Below, piece after piece: positions 16,992-25,558 of a stretch of DNA of 64,000 bases. How positions within the stretch are numbered: position 1 is the first letter of the stretch; each line of letters opens with the position of its first letter. A program made the position numbers and the translations under genes. The stretch comes from CBDBBY01 sp965205055. GTDB taxonomy: Bacteria; Pseudomonadota; Alphaproteobacteria; Rhodobacterales; Rhodobacteraceae. Below the pieces are notes generated by a model. That model had not been told where the DNA came from. It saw nothing but the letters and a program-made list of their open reading frames with translations, and ran no database searches. Location: the NCBI GenBank assembly GCA_965205055.1, contig OZ242030.1, positions 496,001 to 560,000 of the forward strand. The letters run 5' to 3'.

Positions 16992-18368
16992 TTGACCGCC
17001 GCAGCTTTCCTGCTCCTTCTCGTCGGCGCCTTGGCGGGCTGCGTCTGGAACTGGCGCGCGGCCTCGGCAATACGCGGAAGAGGAGACAAGCTTCATTCGA
17101 CAGCTGGATATCACGGTCTGTTTTCCTTCCTGACGGTCTTGGTTCCGACGCTGGTATTTGTCCTGCTTTGGCTGCTTCTGCAGGGAGCTTTGATCAACGC
17201 CCTCACCATGGCCGGGTTGCCGGCCGACGCGATGGCGGGGGTCGTCGGCGGAAAAAGACAGCTGGTCCTTACCGAGATTCAATCGATTGCCGCAGGTCGG
17301 ATTTTCGGCGAGCCCGAAGATTGGAAACTCATCGCGGCGGAACGCTACAGCGCATTGACCGATGCGGCATCCGCCCTGCTTGTCGGCGGCGTATGCATGC
17401 TGGCGACCGCTCTGGCGCTGGTCTCGCGGCTGAAGGTGGCGGCGAAATTCAGAGCGCGCCACGGCGTCGAATCCATCGTCTCCGGCATCTTGATATTCTG
17501 CTCGGTCGTGGCCTTGTTCACGACAGTCGGAATCATCGCATCTCTTGCGTTGGAAACGGCGAATTTTCTTGCGCTGGTGCCGCTGCCCGATTTTCTTTTC
17601 GGCTTGAATTGGGAGCCGCAGATCCCCATTCGAGAGGATCAGGTTGCAGCGGAAGGCGCATTCGGCTGGCTTCCGGTCATATTGGGCACGATCGTGATCA
17701 CGGTTGTCGCGACGACGCTGGCCGTTCCTGTCGGGCTCATGTCCGCGATCTATATGAACGAGTTCGCGCCCAAGGCCGTCCGCGCCGTCGCGAAGCCGGT
17801 TCTGGAAATCTTGGCTGGAGTTCCGACGATCGTCTACGGGTTCTTCGCGATTCTGGTTGTCGCGCCCGCGATAAGAGACGCAGGCTCTTTTCTCGGATTG
17901 TCTGTAGCGCCGAACACTGCATTGGCCGCAGGAAGCGTTATGGGCGTGATGCTCATTCCGTTCATTTCATCCTTTGCCGATGATGCTCTTTCCTCTGTTC
18001 CCCAGTCGATGCGCGACGGCGCGCTTGCGCTGGGCTCCACGCGGTCCGAGATGATGCTGACCGTATTGTTTCCTGCTGCGTTGCCCGGCATCGTAGGCGG
18101 CGTTCTTCTGGCGGTCAGCAGAGCGATCGGCGAAACGATGATCGTCGTCATGGCCGCGGGCCTCATTGCCAAACTCACCATAAATCCGCTTGACAGCGTC
18201 ACGACCGTGACCGTCCAGATCGTGACGCTGCTGATCGGGGATACGTCGTTCGACGATCCGAAAACGCTGGCGGCGTTCGCACTCGGGATGATGCTTTTTC
18301 TAGTTACGCTGGGCATCAATGTTTTCGCGATCAGAATTGTGCGGAAATATCGGGAAGTGTACGAATGA
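16992..18368 (+). CDS. pstC: Phosphate ABC transporter permease PstC
   Basis: One of two inner-membrane permeases of the phosphate importer. The start is a TTG with an AAAGGA ribosome binding site about ten bases upstream. The 458 residues are longer than E. coli PstC (about 320) because of an N-terminal region with extra membrane segments and a loop, a layout usual in alphaproteobacteria. The C-terminal half has the BPD_transp_1 fold: LPVILGTIVITVVATTLAVPVGLMSAIYMNEFA, VLEILAGVPTIVYGFFAILVVAP, and the EAA-like loop MRDGALALGSTRSEMMLTVLFPAALPGI that contacts the ATPase. It is followed 13 bp later by pstA. Confidence 0.93.
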   Translation: MTAAAFLLLLVGALAGCVWNWRAASAIRGRGDKLHSTAGYHGLFSFLTVLVPTLVFVLLWLLLQGALINALTMAGLPADAMAGVVGGKRQLVLTEIQSIAAGRIFGEPEDWKLIAAERYSALTDAASALLVGGVCMLATALALVSRLKVAAKFRARHGVESIVSGILIFCSVVALFTTVGIIASLALETANFLALVPLPDFLFGLNWEPQIPIREDQVAAEGAFGWLPVILGTIVITVVATTLAVPVGLMSAIYMNEFAPKAVRAVAKPVLEILAGVPTIVYGFFAILVVAPAIRDAGSFLGLSVAPNTALAAGSVMGVMLIPFISSFADDALSSVPQSMRDGALALGSTRSEMMLTVLFPAALPGIVGGVLLAVSRAIGETMIVVMAAGLIAKLTINPLDSVTTVTVQIVTLLIGDTSFDDPKTLAAFALGMMLFLVTLGINVFAIRIVRKYREVYE

Positions 18369-18381
18369 TGGGAAAGCCGTA

Positions 18382-19674
18382 ATGGATGGCTCGGCCAGAA
18401 ACGATGCGCGGCAGCGCGATGTCGCCGGCAAATTGAAGAGCGGTCTTGCGGCGCGCAACAGAAGGCAGCGGATTGTGCAGGGGCTTGGTCTGGCAGCTAT
18501 CCTGTTCGCATTTCTGATGCTGTTCATTCTGGTCGCGTCGCTTGCATCGACAGGCTACCGGGCAGTGACTCAGACGCATGTTGAAATAAGCGCGTACGTG
18601 GATCCTGGGATGATCGACCCCGAAAGGCTGCCCCGCGGCAATTTCAGAGGGGTTTTGGCCGCATCGGCTGAGAAGCTTTTCCCGGAGGTGACCGAAAGAT
18701 CAGACAAGCAGAAGATTTACAGGATTCTGAGCAATGGCGCTCAGTTCATCTTGAGAGACATGATTGTCGACGATCCTTCGTTGATCGGACGGACCGTGGT
18801 TCTGAAGGTGCCGACATCCGACCCCTTCGATCAGCTGCGCAAAGGATTGATTGATCCTGAGACGCCGGAAGAGTTCCGCAGGCTTTCCGATGCGGAAATT
18901 GAATGGTTCAACCGCCTCGAATCAGCCGGCTTGATCTCCAGTCCCTTGAATGCGGCGCTCCTGTTCAACGCGGACAGCAGGTTTCCCGAGATCGCGGGCC
19001 TCCGGGGCGCCATCGTCGGCTCATTCTGGACTTTGCTGATTTGCTTCATGATTTCTTTCCCGGTCGGAATCGGAGCCGCGATCTATCTGGAAGAATTCGC
19101 GAGCAAGAACAAAGTGAACGATTTCATCGAAGTGAACATCAACAATCTCGCGGCGGTGCCTTCGGTGGTCTTCGGCCTGCTGGCATTGGCAGTGTTCATC
19201 GGCTGGTTCGGGTTGCCGAGGTCCGCTCCACTGGTAGGAGGAATGACGTTGGCGTTGATGACAGCGCCGACGATCATCATCGCGACAAGAGCGGCATTGA
19301 AAGCCGTGCCTGCCAGCATTCGAGAAGCAGCTCTCGCGCTGGGCGCGTCAAAGCAGCAGGTCGTGTTCGGGCATGTGCTTCCGCTTGCGATGCCCAGCAT
19401 TTTGACCGGAACGATCATCGGCATGGCGCAAGCGCTTGGAGAGACGGCTCCGCTTCTTCTGATCGGAATGAATGCATTCATCACGTCTGCTCCGGGAGGG
19501 CCGTTGGAAAGCGCAACAGCGCTGCCGACTCAGATCTTCATTTGGGCTGACAGCCCGGAACGCGGTTTCGTAAGCCGCACATCAGCCGCAATCCTCGTTT
19601 TGCTAGGCTTCATGATCGCGATGAACAGCTTGGCGATATTCCTGCGGAACAAATTCGAGCGGAGCTGGAATTGA
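18382..19674 (+). CDS. pstA: Phosphate ABC transporter permease PstA
   Basis: Second permease of the phosphate importer, 430 residues. One membrane segment lies near residues 35-57 (GLAAILFAFLMLFILVASLAS), followed by a large periplasmic domain of about 170 residues typical of alphaproteobacterial PstA, then the BPD_transp_1 core with NNLAAVPSVVFGLLALAVFIGWFG and the EAA loop IREAALALGASKQQVVFGHVLPLAMPSI. The ATG at 18382 was chosen; the frame is open 21 codons earlier but that overlaps pstC. The usual next genes pstB (ATPase), phoU and phoB are absent: the next gene is rplU, 200 bp on. The transporter must use an ATPase encoded elsewhere. Confidence 0.93.
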   Translation: MDGSARNDARQRDVAGKLKSGLAARNRRQRIVQGLGLAAILFAFLMLFILVASLASTGYRAVTQTHVEISAYVDPGMIDPERLPRGNFRGVLAASAEKLFPEVTERSDKQKIYRILSNGAQFILRDMIVDDPSLIGRTVVLKVPTSDPFDQLRKGLIDPETPEEFRRLSDAEIEWFNRLESAGLISSPLNAALLFNADSRFPEIAGLRGAIVGSFWTLLICFMISFPVGIGAAIYLEEFASKNKVNDFIEVNINNLAAVPSVVFGLLALAVFIGWFGLPRSAPLVGGMTLALMTAPTIIIATRAALKAVPASIREAALALGASKQQVVFGHVLPLAMPSILTGTIIGMAQALGETAPLLLIGMNAFITSAPGGPLESATALPTQIFIWADSPERGFVSRTSAAILVLLGFMIAMNSLAIFLRNKFERSWN

Positions 19675-19752
19675 TTCGGGCGGCGCGCGCCAAATCGACG
19701 AGAGTGTCCTTTTCGTGAACTGCGCAAACCGGCGCGACGACGCACAAGCGTG

Positions 19753-19783
19753 TTGACAATTAGGGACGACTTGGGGATATAGC
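19753..19783 (+). promoter_or_regulatory. Candidate promoter for rplU
   Basis: An exact TTGACA -35 is followed after 19 bases by TATAGC. The spacing is longer than the ideal 17, so the -10 choice is uncertain, but the position (about 90 bp before rplU) and the perfect -35 make a promoter here plausible. Confidence 0.4.
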
Positions 19784-19876
19784 GGTTCGTCGCCCGGTTC
19801 CGAGGCACGAAATTCGAGCAAATGGCACATTGTTGCGCCGTCGCGGCGGAGCGATGGGTTTGCCCTTGACGGATAC

Positions 19877-20365
19877 ATGACGATGACAGACGAAACGAGC
19901 AAGATCGAGGCGGAAGGCGCGGCGGAGCCCGCCGTTGAGCCGGGCAGCATGAAGTCCGACGCCGACGAAACCCAGGTTCCATCGAAAAAACTGAAGGCCG
20001 TGTTCAGGATGGGAGCGCGACAATATTGTGCCGGGGTCGGGGATCTGGTTTCAGTTCCCGACTTTCCGAACGCCGCGAAGGATCCGGAAGAAATATACAG
20101 TTTGGAGACAGAAATCCGCGCAGACGTTTTGATGGTCACCGGCGATCAGACGATCATCGGGACGCCATCGATTCCCGGAGCTCAGGTCACGCTGAAGCTT
20201 GCCGACATCAGTCGGAGCAAGCGGTTGATCAACTTCAAGCGCAGGCGGCGCAAGCATTCGTCGAAGCGAACCAAAGGCCATAGGTGGCTGGTGTTTGACT
20301 TCATCGTCAAAAGCCTCGAATTGCCGGACGGCGGAGTAAAAGCTTCCGCGGCGGCGGGAAACTGA
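19877..20365 (+). CDS. rplU: Ribosomal protein bL21, divergent with N-terminal extension
   Basis: Large-subunit protein L21. The core lies at about residues 42-150: LKAVFRMGARQYCAGVGDLVSVPDF...IRADVLMVTGDQTIIGTPSIPGAQVTLKLADI...INFKRRRRKHSSKRTKGHRWLVFDFIVKSLEL, where the basic RRRRKH...KGHR block is the L21 signature. The usual protein is about 103 residues; here 162, with an acidic alanine-rich N-terminal extension of about 41 residues and an insertion NAAKDPEEIYSLETE. A later start (Met25 or a GTG inside the core) would shorten the extension, but those lack better ribosome binding sites. Being upstream of rpmA and obgE supports the call. Confidence 0.87.
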   Translation: MTMTDETSKIEAEGAAEPAVEPGSMKSDADETQVPSKKLKAVFRMGARQYCAGVGDLVSVPDFPNAAKDPEEIYSLETEIRADVLMVTGDQTIIGTPSIPGAQVTLKLADISRSKRLINFKRRRRKHSSKRTKGHRWLVFDFIVKSLELPDGGVKASAAAGN

Positions 20366-20471
20366 CGGATTCGGGTGTCGTTCGGGATCTGGGTCACGGT
20401 TATTTAAAGTTCAGCTTCGGACGGTTTCGGAATCAGTTCAGCAAAGCACAAGAACGCAGGAGACGAATGAG

Positions 20472-20741
20472 ATGGCGCATAAGAAGGCAGGCGGTTCATC
20501 CAGAAATGGCCGCGACTCGGCAGGCCGCCGTCTGGGTGTGAAAAAGTTCGGCGGACAGCTTGTCAGGCCGGGCAACATTCTGCTTCGCCAGCGCGGCAAC
20601 AAATTCTGGCCTGGAGAAGGCACCGGAATTGGCAGGGATCATACGATCTTCTCGAAGATCGACGGCACGGTTCAATTCAACAAAGGGTTCAGAGGGCGAA
20701 CCTTCGTTTCCGTTGCGCCGTTGGATTCCGTTCCGGAATGA
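20472..20741 (+). CDS. rpmA: Ribosomal protein bL27
   Basis: Large-subunit protein near the peptidyl transferase centre. The 89-residue sequence begins MAHKKAGGSSRNGRDSAGRRLGVKKFGG, the canonical L27 N-terminus, and continues with RPGNILLRQRG and GRDHTIFSKIDG. An AGGAG ribosome binding site lies upstream. Order rplU-rpmA is universal in bacteria and obgE follows after a 600-bp gap. Confidence 0.98.
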   Translation: MAHKKAGGSSRNGRDSAGRRLGVKKFGGQLVRPGNILLRQRGNKFWPGEGTGIGRDHTIFSKIDGTVQFNKGFRGRTFVSVAPLDSVPE

Positions 20742-21344
20742 ACAAGACTGCTGGCCTGTTTGATTTCAGGGCGAGCGCAGATCTCATGCCGCAAATCTAG
20801 AGACCTGTATCTGGAATGCCGCGCCGCCCGCGCTCGCAGTGGAGTCGTTGGTGAATGGCTGTGCATCTTGCATGAGTTGATCGCTTCTGTCTGCGGAACA
20901 TGGCTTCGACTATCGCCAGAACGGGCATTCCATAATGATTTGAACTCGGAAATCCGTTGTCGAACACGCCATGCCGACGACTTCGGGCACGGCTTTGCGG
21001 AAAAGTCCTCGATAGATTTTCCATTCGGTACAATGCTTTGAGCTGCATTCTTTACAACGCCTCGAAAACGCCGCGTGTCTTCAGCATCGAATCGCGGTCG
21101 CAGTGGGATGAGCTGTGGCCCAAAGAAACATCCCGCGCCGTTTTGGACACTAATGATGGTTTTGAATCATGACGAATCGGCAAAGACCGTCTCTTCCGCG
21201 ATTTCCAGACCGAAGCCGCTCGGTGGAAGGGCATGCTGAAACCGCGCCTTTCGACCGAGCGCCGGCATCGCTGCATCATGGCGGCATTTGGCCGCAGCCA
21301 CGGAAGCGCTTGATCGCGGCATTTTCGACGGACGGCGGCAGCCG
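20742..21344. other. Gap between rpmA and obgE with no supported gene
   Basis: About 600 bp in which no frame on either strand shows a recognisable family. In related Rhodobacterales one or two GNAT acetyltransferase genes often sit here, so this may be the eroded site of such a gene; no acetyltransferase motif could be read. A short plus-strand frame at 21170-21346 exists but its composition is not protein-like. Confidence 0.45.
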
Positions 21345-22379
21345 ATGAAGTTTTTGGATCTTGCGAAGGTCATGATTAGGTCAGGCGCCGGCGGCAATGG
21401 CTCCGTAAGCTTCCGCCGAGAAAAATACATCGAGTTCGGCGGTCCGGACGGCGGGGACGGCGGGGACGGCGGGGATGTTTGGGTGGAGGCGGTTGACGGG
21501 CTCAACACGCTGATCGACTACAGGTATCGGAGGCACGTTTTCGCGAGCAATGGTTCGGCCGGCAAAGGCAAACAACGGAACGGCGCACGAGGAAGCGACG
21601 CCGTTCTGAAAGTGCCGGCCGGCACCGAGGTGCTGGATCAGGACGGCGAACTTGTTATCGCTGACCTTGCTTCGGTTGGGGAACGATCATTGCTTGCGCA
21701 AGGGGGGAAGGGCGGTTTCGGCAACACGAGATTCAAGAGTTCGGTTTCCCGGGTGCCGAGGCGGGCGAATTCCGGGCAGCCCGGGCTGGAAAGAACCATC
21801 TGGCTGAGGCTCAAGCTGATCGCGGATGTCGGGCTGGTAGGCCTGCCCAACGCCGGAAAGTCGACTTTTCTGGCGGCCTCAACATCCGCGAGGCCGAAGA
21901 TTGCGGATTATCCGTTCACCACTCTGCACCCGAATCTTGGGGTCGCCGAGACCGGCGGGCAGGTTTTCGTGATCGCCGACATTCCCGGATTGGTGCAAGG
22001 CGCGCACGAGGGACTCGGCATTGGCGACCGGTTTTTGGGCCATGTGGAACGGTGCCCGATGCTGCTGCATCTGGTCGATGGCGCGTCCGATTCTTTGCGC
22101 GAGGATTTCGAAACGATAATCCGCGAAATTTCCGCCTACGGCAAGGATTTGGACAAGAAACCGAGATTGACGGTTTTGACGAAGATCGATTCCCTAAGTC
22201 CTGAACTTCGAAAGGAGCGCATCGAGGCGCTTGAAGGCGCAAGCGGAGGCAAGGTCCATCCCTTGTCCGCCGTAAGCGGAGAGGGGATGGCCGAGTTTCT
22301 GAGAAAGCTACCGAAGTTTCTGGACAGTCATGCGACTCATGAGCGCGGAGCGGCCCGCCGAACACAATGGAATCCGTGA
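21345..22379 (+). CDS. obgE: Obg family GTPase
   Basis: GTPase linked to ribosome assembly and growth control. The 344 residues start MKFLDLAKVMIRSGAGGNGSVSFRREKYIEFGGPDGG, the glycine-rich Obg fold, followed by the G domain: G1 GLPNAGKST, G2 region ADYPFTTLHPNLG, G3 DIPGLVQGAHEG and G4 TKID. There is no long C-terminal extension. A frame 19 codons longer was rejected because the Obg fold starts at this Met. The gene overlaps proB by 13 bases. Confidence 0.97.
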   Translation: MKFLDLAKVMIRSGAGGNGSVSFRREKYIEFGGPDGGDGGDGGDVWVEAVDGLNTLIDYRYRRHVFASNGSAGKGKQRNGARGSDAVLKVPAGTEVLDQDGELVIADLASVGERSLLAQGGKGGFGNTRFKSSVSRVPRRANSGQPGLERTIWLRLKLIADVGLVGLPNAGKSTFLAASTSARPKIADYPFTTLHPNLGVAETGGQVFVIADIPGLVQGAHEGLGIGDRFLGHVERCPMLLHLVDGASDSLREDFETIIREISAYGKDLDKKPRLTVLTKIDSLSPELRKERIEALEGASGGKVHPLSAVSGEGMAEFLRKLPKFLDSHATHERGAARRTQWNP

Positions 22380-23503
22380 ACTTCTTGCGGCGCGCCAAGC
22401 GCATCGTCATCAAGGTCGGCTCGGCGACGCTCGTCGACCCCGCGAGCGGCATTTTGCGTCGCGAATGGCTGAAGGGCCTCGCTGAAGACGTGGCCGGTCT
22501 GAAGAAAAACGGCGCGGACGTGCTCATCGCTTCGTCGGGCTCAATCGCGCTGGGCCGCAATGTCCTTGGAATTGATGCCTCCCGTTTATCGCTTGAGCAA
22601 AGCCAAGCAGCCGCGGCCGTCGGCCAAATTCGATTGGCCAAAGAGTACGAAGAAGCGCTGGAGCCCCATGGCTTGATCGCCGGGCAAGTTCTCTTGACGC
22701 TGGAGGACAGCGAAAACCGGCGTCGCTACCTCAATTCCCGCTCCACTTTCGCGATGCTGCTTGCGCAGAACGTCGTTCCCGTCATCAACGAAAACGACAC
22801 CGTCGCGACCGACGAGATCAGGTTCGGCGACAATGACAGGCTTGCCGCGCAAGTCGCAGCGATGGTCGGAGCGGACGTGTTGATAATCCTTTCCGATGTT
22901 GACGGGCTGTATGATCGCGACCCGAGATCGGGCCAACCGGCAAGCCTCATCCCGGAAGTGGAAAAGATAACGAAAAAAATAGAGGATATGGCCGGCGATA
23001 CCGGATCGGGCCTCTCGAAAGGGGGGATGAAAACCAAATTGCTCGCCGCGAAGACCGCTACGGTCTCCGGCTGCGCGATGGCGATCACATTGGGCAGCGT
23101 CTATCGTCCTGTCGAGGCGTTGAAGAACGGCGCCAACTGCACATGGTTCCTGCCGGTCGGGGATCCTTCGACTGCAAGGAAGAACTGGGTCGCGTCCATG
23201 AAGCCGCGCGGACGGGTGGTCGTGGACGGAGGCGCCGCAAAAGCCCTGATGCACGGCAAATCGTTGCTGCCCGTGGGGGTGCGGTCGGTTTCAGGCGAAT
23301 TCGGTCGCGGCGACCCTGTGGAAATCATCGGTCCGAACGAAGAAACGATAGGCGTGGGCTTGGCGCGTTATACCCGAACCGAGACCGCCAAAATCTGCGG
23401 ACGCAAAAGCTCCGAAATCGAATCGATATTGGGCTATCCTGCGCGCACGGCGCTGGTGCATCGAGACGACATGACAATGCTGACCGGAACTGCGTTGAAA
23501 TGA
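22367..23503 (+). CDS. proB: Glutamate 5-kinase
   Basis: Phosphorylates glutamate in the first step of proline synthesis. The 378-residue protein has an amino acid kinase domain (KRIVIKVGSATLVDPASG, IASSGSIALGRNVLG, PVINENDTVATDEIRFGDNDRLAAQVAAMVGADVLIILSDVDGLY, TGSGLSKGGMKTKLLAAKTA) and a C-terminal PUA domain (RGRVVVDGGAAKALMHGKSLLPVGVRSVSGEFGRGDPVEI). It overlaps the end of obgE and is followed by proA, so the three are likely cotranscribed. Confidence 0.97.
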   Translation: MESVNFLRRAKRIVIKVGSATLVDPASGILRREWLKGLAEDVAGLKKNGADVLIASSGSIALGRNVLGIDASRLSLEQSQAAAAVGQIRLAKEYEEALEPHGLIAGQVLLTLEDSENRRRYLNSRSTFAMLLAQNVVPVINENDTVATDEIRFGDNDRLAAQVAAMVGADVLIILSDVDGLYDRDPRSGQPASLIPEVEKITKKIEDMAGDTGSGLSKGGMKTKLLAAKTATVSGCAMAITLGSVYRPVEALKNGANCTWFLPVGDPSTARKNWVASMKPRGRVVVDGGAAKALMHGKSLLPVGVRSVSGEFGRGDPVEIIGPNEETIGVGLARYTRTETAKICGRKSSEIESILGYPARTALVHRDDMTMLTGTALK

Positions 23504-23604
23504 ACTCAATTCGCTTGATGGAACCCGAAAAATTTGAAATTGGATGTCGGGAGGAGCAAGGAAAATCGACCGCGAATCGTCGCATCGTTGAAAGGCGCAT
23601 CAAA

Positions 23605-24900
23605 ATGGCGGATGGGTTGGACCAAAAGACCATGGAAGCGCCGGGCGGGCAGTGCGCGTCCATGATGCAGGACATCGGCAGGAATGCGCGTGCGGCGGCT
23701 CGCGTCCTCGCGACAGCTGCGCAGGAGCAGAAGAACGAGGCGATCCGCGCTGCTGCCGACGCTGTCAGAGCAAGCCATGGCGATATCCTGAGCTCGAATC
23801 GGACGGATCTGGAGAATGGAAGAGCGTCCGGTCTCTCGTCGGCGAAACTCGACAGGCTGGCCCTGAACGCTGATCGGCTCGCGGGAATCGAAGACGCGCT
23901 TAGAGCGGTCGCAGGTCAGGAGGATCCTGTAGGCCGAATTCTCGCGGAATGGAGTCGGCCGTCGGGACTGCGGATCAAAAGGATATCGACTCCGCTCGGC
24001 GTCATCGGAATCATTTACGAGTCGCGGCCCAATGTCACCGCCGACGCCGGAGCGCTCTGCTTGAAATCGGGCAATGCCGCAATTTTGCGGGGCGGTTCCG
24101 ATAGTTTCCATTCTTCGGAGGCGCTTCACAAATGCCTCTTGGAAGGACTCGATCAGGCCAAACTTCCGAAAGCGTCCATCCAGAGAGTTCCGACGACGGA
24201 CAGGGCCGCGGTTGGCGAAATGCTTCGCATGCCGGAGTACATCGACGTCGTGGTCCCTCGGGGCGGAAAGAGTTTGGTCGAACGCATCCAGGCGGAAGCG
24301 CGCGTGCCGGTGTTCGCGCATCTTGAAGGCATTTGCCATGTTTATGTCGATGCGAACGCCGATACGGAAAAAGCGCGAAGGGTTGTTTTGAATGCGAAAA
24401 CGCGAAGAACCGGGATTTGCGGCGCCGCTGAATGCATACTGGTTGATCGCAGTTTTTGGGAAGAGAGGCGTGCGCCGTTCCTCGACGATCTCGTTTCAGC
24501 GGGGGTTCAGGTTCGCGCCGAAGGCGATCTTCTGGAGCTGGACGGAACCGTCGCGGCGTCTTCGGACGATTTCGGAAAGGAATTTCTGGACATGGTTGTC
24601 GCTGCCAGGATTGTCGACGGCTTGGATGGCGCGATCAAGCATATCGCGGAATTCGGGTCCGGACATACGGACTCGATAATCACGGAATGCGATGAAACCG
24701 CGAACCGTTTTTTCAGCGAGTTGGATTCAGCAATTCTGATGCGCAATGCGTCCACGCAATTCGCGGACGGCGGAGAATTCGGCATGGGTGCGGAAATCGG
24801 GATTTCCACAGGAAAAATTCACGCCAGAGGTCCTGTGGGCGCGGAACAGTTGACGAGTTTCAAGTATTTGGTAGAAGGCGACGGAGCGATCCGCCCATAG
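23605..24900 (+). CDS. proA: Gamma-glutamyl phosphate reductase
   Basis: Reduces glutamyl phosphate to glutamate semialdehyde with NADPH in proline synthesis. The ATG at 23605 has a GAAAGG ribosome binding site nine bases upstream and gives 431 residues, close to the family's 415-420. A start at 23500 (ATGA overlap with proB) would add 35 residues that do not resemble the family. Motifs: GVIGIIYESRPNVTADAGALCLKSGNAAILRGGS, the catalytic cysteine in RRTGICGAAECILVD, and the C-terminal FADGGEFGMGAEIGISTGKIHARGPVGAEQLTSFKY. Confidence 0.95.
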   Translation: MADGLDQKTMEAPGGQCASMMQDIGRNARAAARVLATAAQEQKNEAIRAAADAVRASHGDILSSNRTDLENGRASGLSSAKLDRLALNADRLAGIEDALRAVAGQEDPVGRILAEWSRPSGLRIKRISTPLGVIGIIYESRPNVTADAGALCLKSGNAAILRGGSDSFHSSEALHKCLLEGLDQAKLPKASIQRVPTTDRAAVGEMLRMPEYIDVVVPRGGKSLVERIQAEARVPVFAHLEGICHVYVDANADTEKARRVVLNAKTRRTGICGAAECILVDRSFWEERRAPFLDDLVSAGVQVRAEGDLLELDGTVAASSDDFGKEFLDMVVAARIVDGLDGAIKHIAEFGSGHTDSIITECDETANRFFSELDSAILMRNASTQFADGGEFGMGAEIGISTGKIHARGPVGAEQLTSFKYLVEGDGAIRP

Positions 24901-24949
24901 CATTTCCGGAAGCGGCTGCACGGCGGCCGCCCAATATTTCAAAGTCCAA

Positions 24950-25537
24950 TTATCCGCCCCAAGTCCGCACGTCGCCGCAATCAATATGCACGAAGCCAGA
25001 GCGCTTGTATGTTCCTACGCCGCCGGCGCGGCAGCGTTCGGCCGCTTTCGCAAGTGTCTTGGCGCCGATCCCTCGGATCCGCACATCCGCTGCTTTTCCC
25101 GCGATATGGAGAGAGTTTCTTGCCACTCGGCTGCTGGACCTGCGCAGGATCCTGTTGGTCGACTCGGTTCGATATCCCGATAGGAGCGCGTACGGCTTCT
25201 GAGTCTCCAGCAGCCGATGCGCGGCGGCAAGGATGTCGAAATTTCTCGGGTCCATCCTGATGTAGGCATTCGCGCGCGCATCCCGCATGAAATAGTTTAA
25301 CTCGGCTAATGCGTCAGGGATATATTGTCCGTCAACCCAGTATATAATGTTTACTAGCTCTCCCGTTTTTTCGCACTCCATGTGCAGCCGTCGGATGTTG
25401 CCCTGATTCCTGATTATATTGACGGACGTCGGCAAAGCAGGGCTTGCTGATACGATTAGCGATGCGCAGCTTAGCGCAAGCAGCTTGCGACGAGATACCC
25501 CCAACTCCGAACCGCTGCTGCCTCGATCAAAATTCAC
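24950..25537 (-). CDS. Tat-exported DUF882 / peptidase M15-like protein
   Basis: Probable periplasmic cell-wall enzyme of the YcbK/DUF882 family, whose relatives resemble D-alanyl-D-alanine carboxypeptidases. An N-terminal twin-arginine signal is visible (SRRKLLALSCASLIVSASPALP). The metal-site segment LLSGYRTESTNRILRR...SLHIAGKAADVRI has the His and Asp of the SxHxxGxAxD pattern, and the end FVHIDCGDVRTWGG carries the final His. GTG at 25537 is chosen because AGGAG precedes it by eight bases; an ATG seven codons upstream (25558) is the alternative. About 195 residues. It stands alone and is convergent with proA. Confidence 0.82.
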   Translation of the reverse strand: MNFDRGSSGSELGVSRRKLLALSCASLIVSASPALPTSVNIIRNQGNIRRLHMECEKTGELVNIIYWVDGQYIPDALAELNYFMRDARANAYIRMDPRNFDILAAAHRLLETQKPYALLSGYRTESTNRILRRSSSRVARNSLHIAGKAADVRIRGIGAKTLAKAAERCRAGGVGTYKRSGFVHIDCGDVRTWGG

Positions 25538-25558
25538 GCCGCTGTCTCCTGCATCCAT

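Noticed and set aside
21170..21346. 58-codon plus-strand frame just before obgE
   Set aside because: Arg/Pro/His-rich with no recognisable pattern and no ribosome binding site; ends inside the obgE start.
21447..21473. Three tandem copies of GACGGCGGG inside obgE
   Set aside because: They encode GGDGGDGGD of the Obg glycine-rich fold, which is normal in E. coli and other Obg proteins, so this is not a special repeat.
23143..23604. In-frame upstream extension of proA through the end of proB
   Set aside because: The first part is antisense-like overlap in another frame of proB and does not match ProA; the ATG at 23605 has a good ribosome binding site and gives family length.
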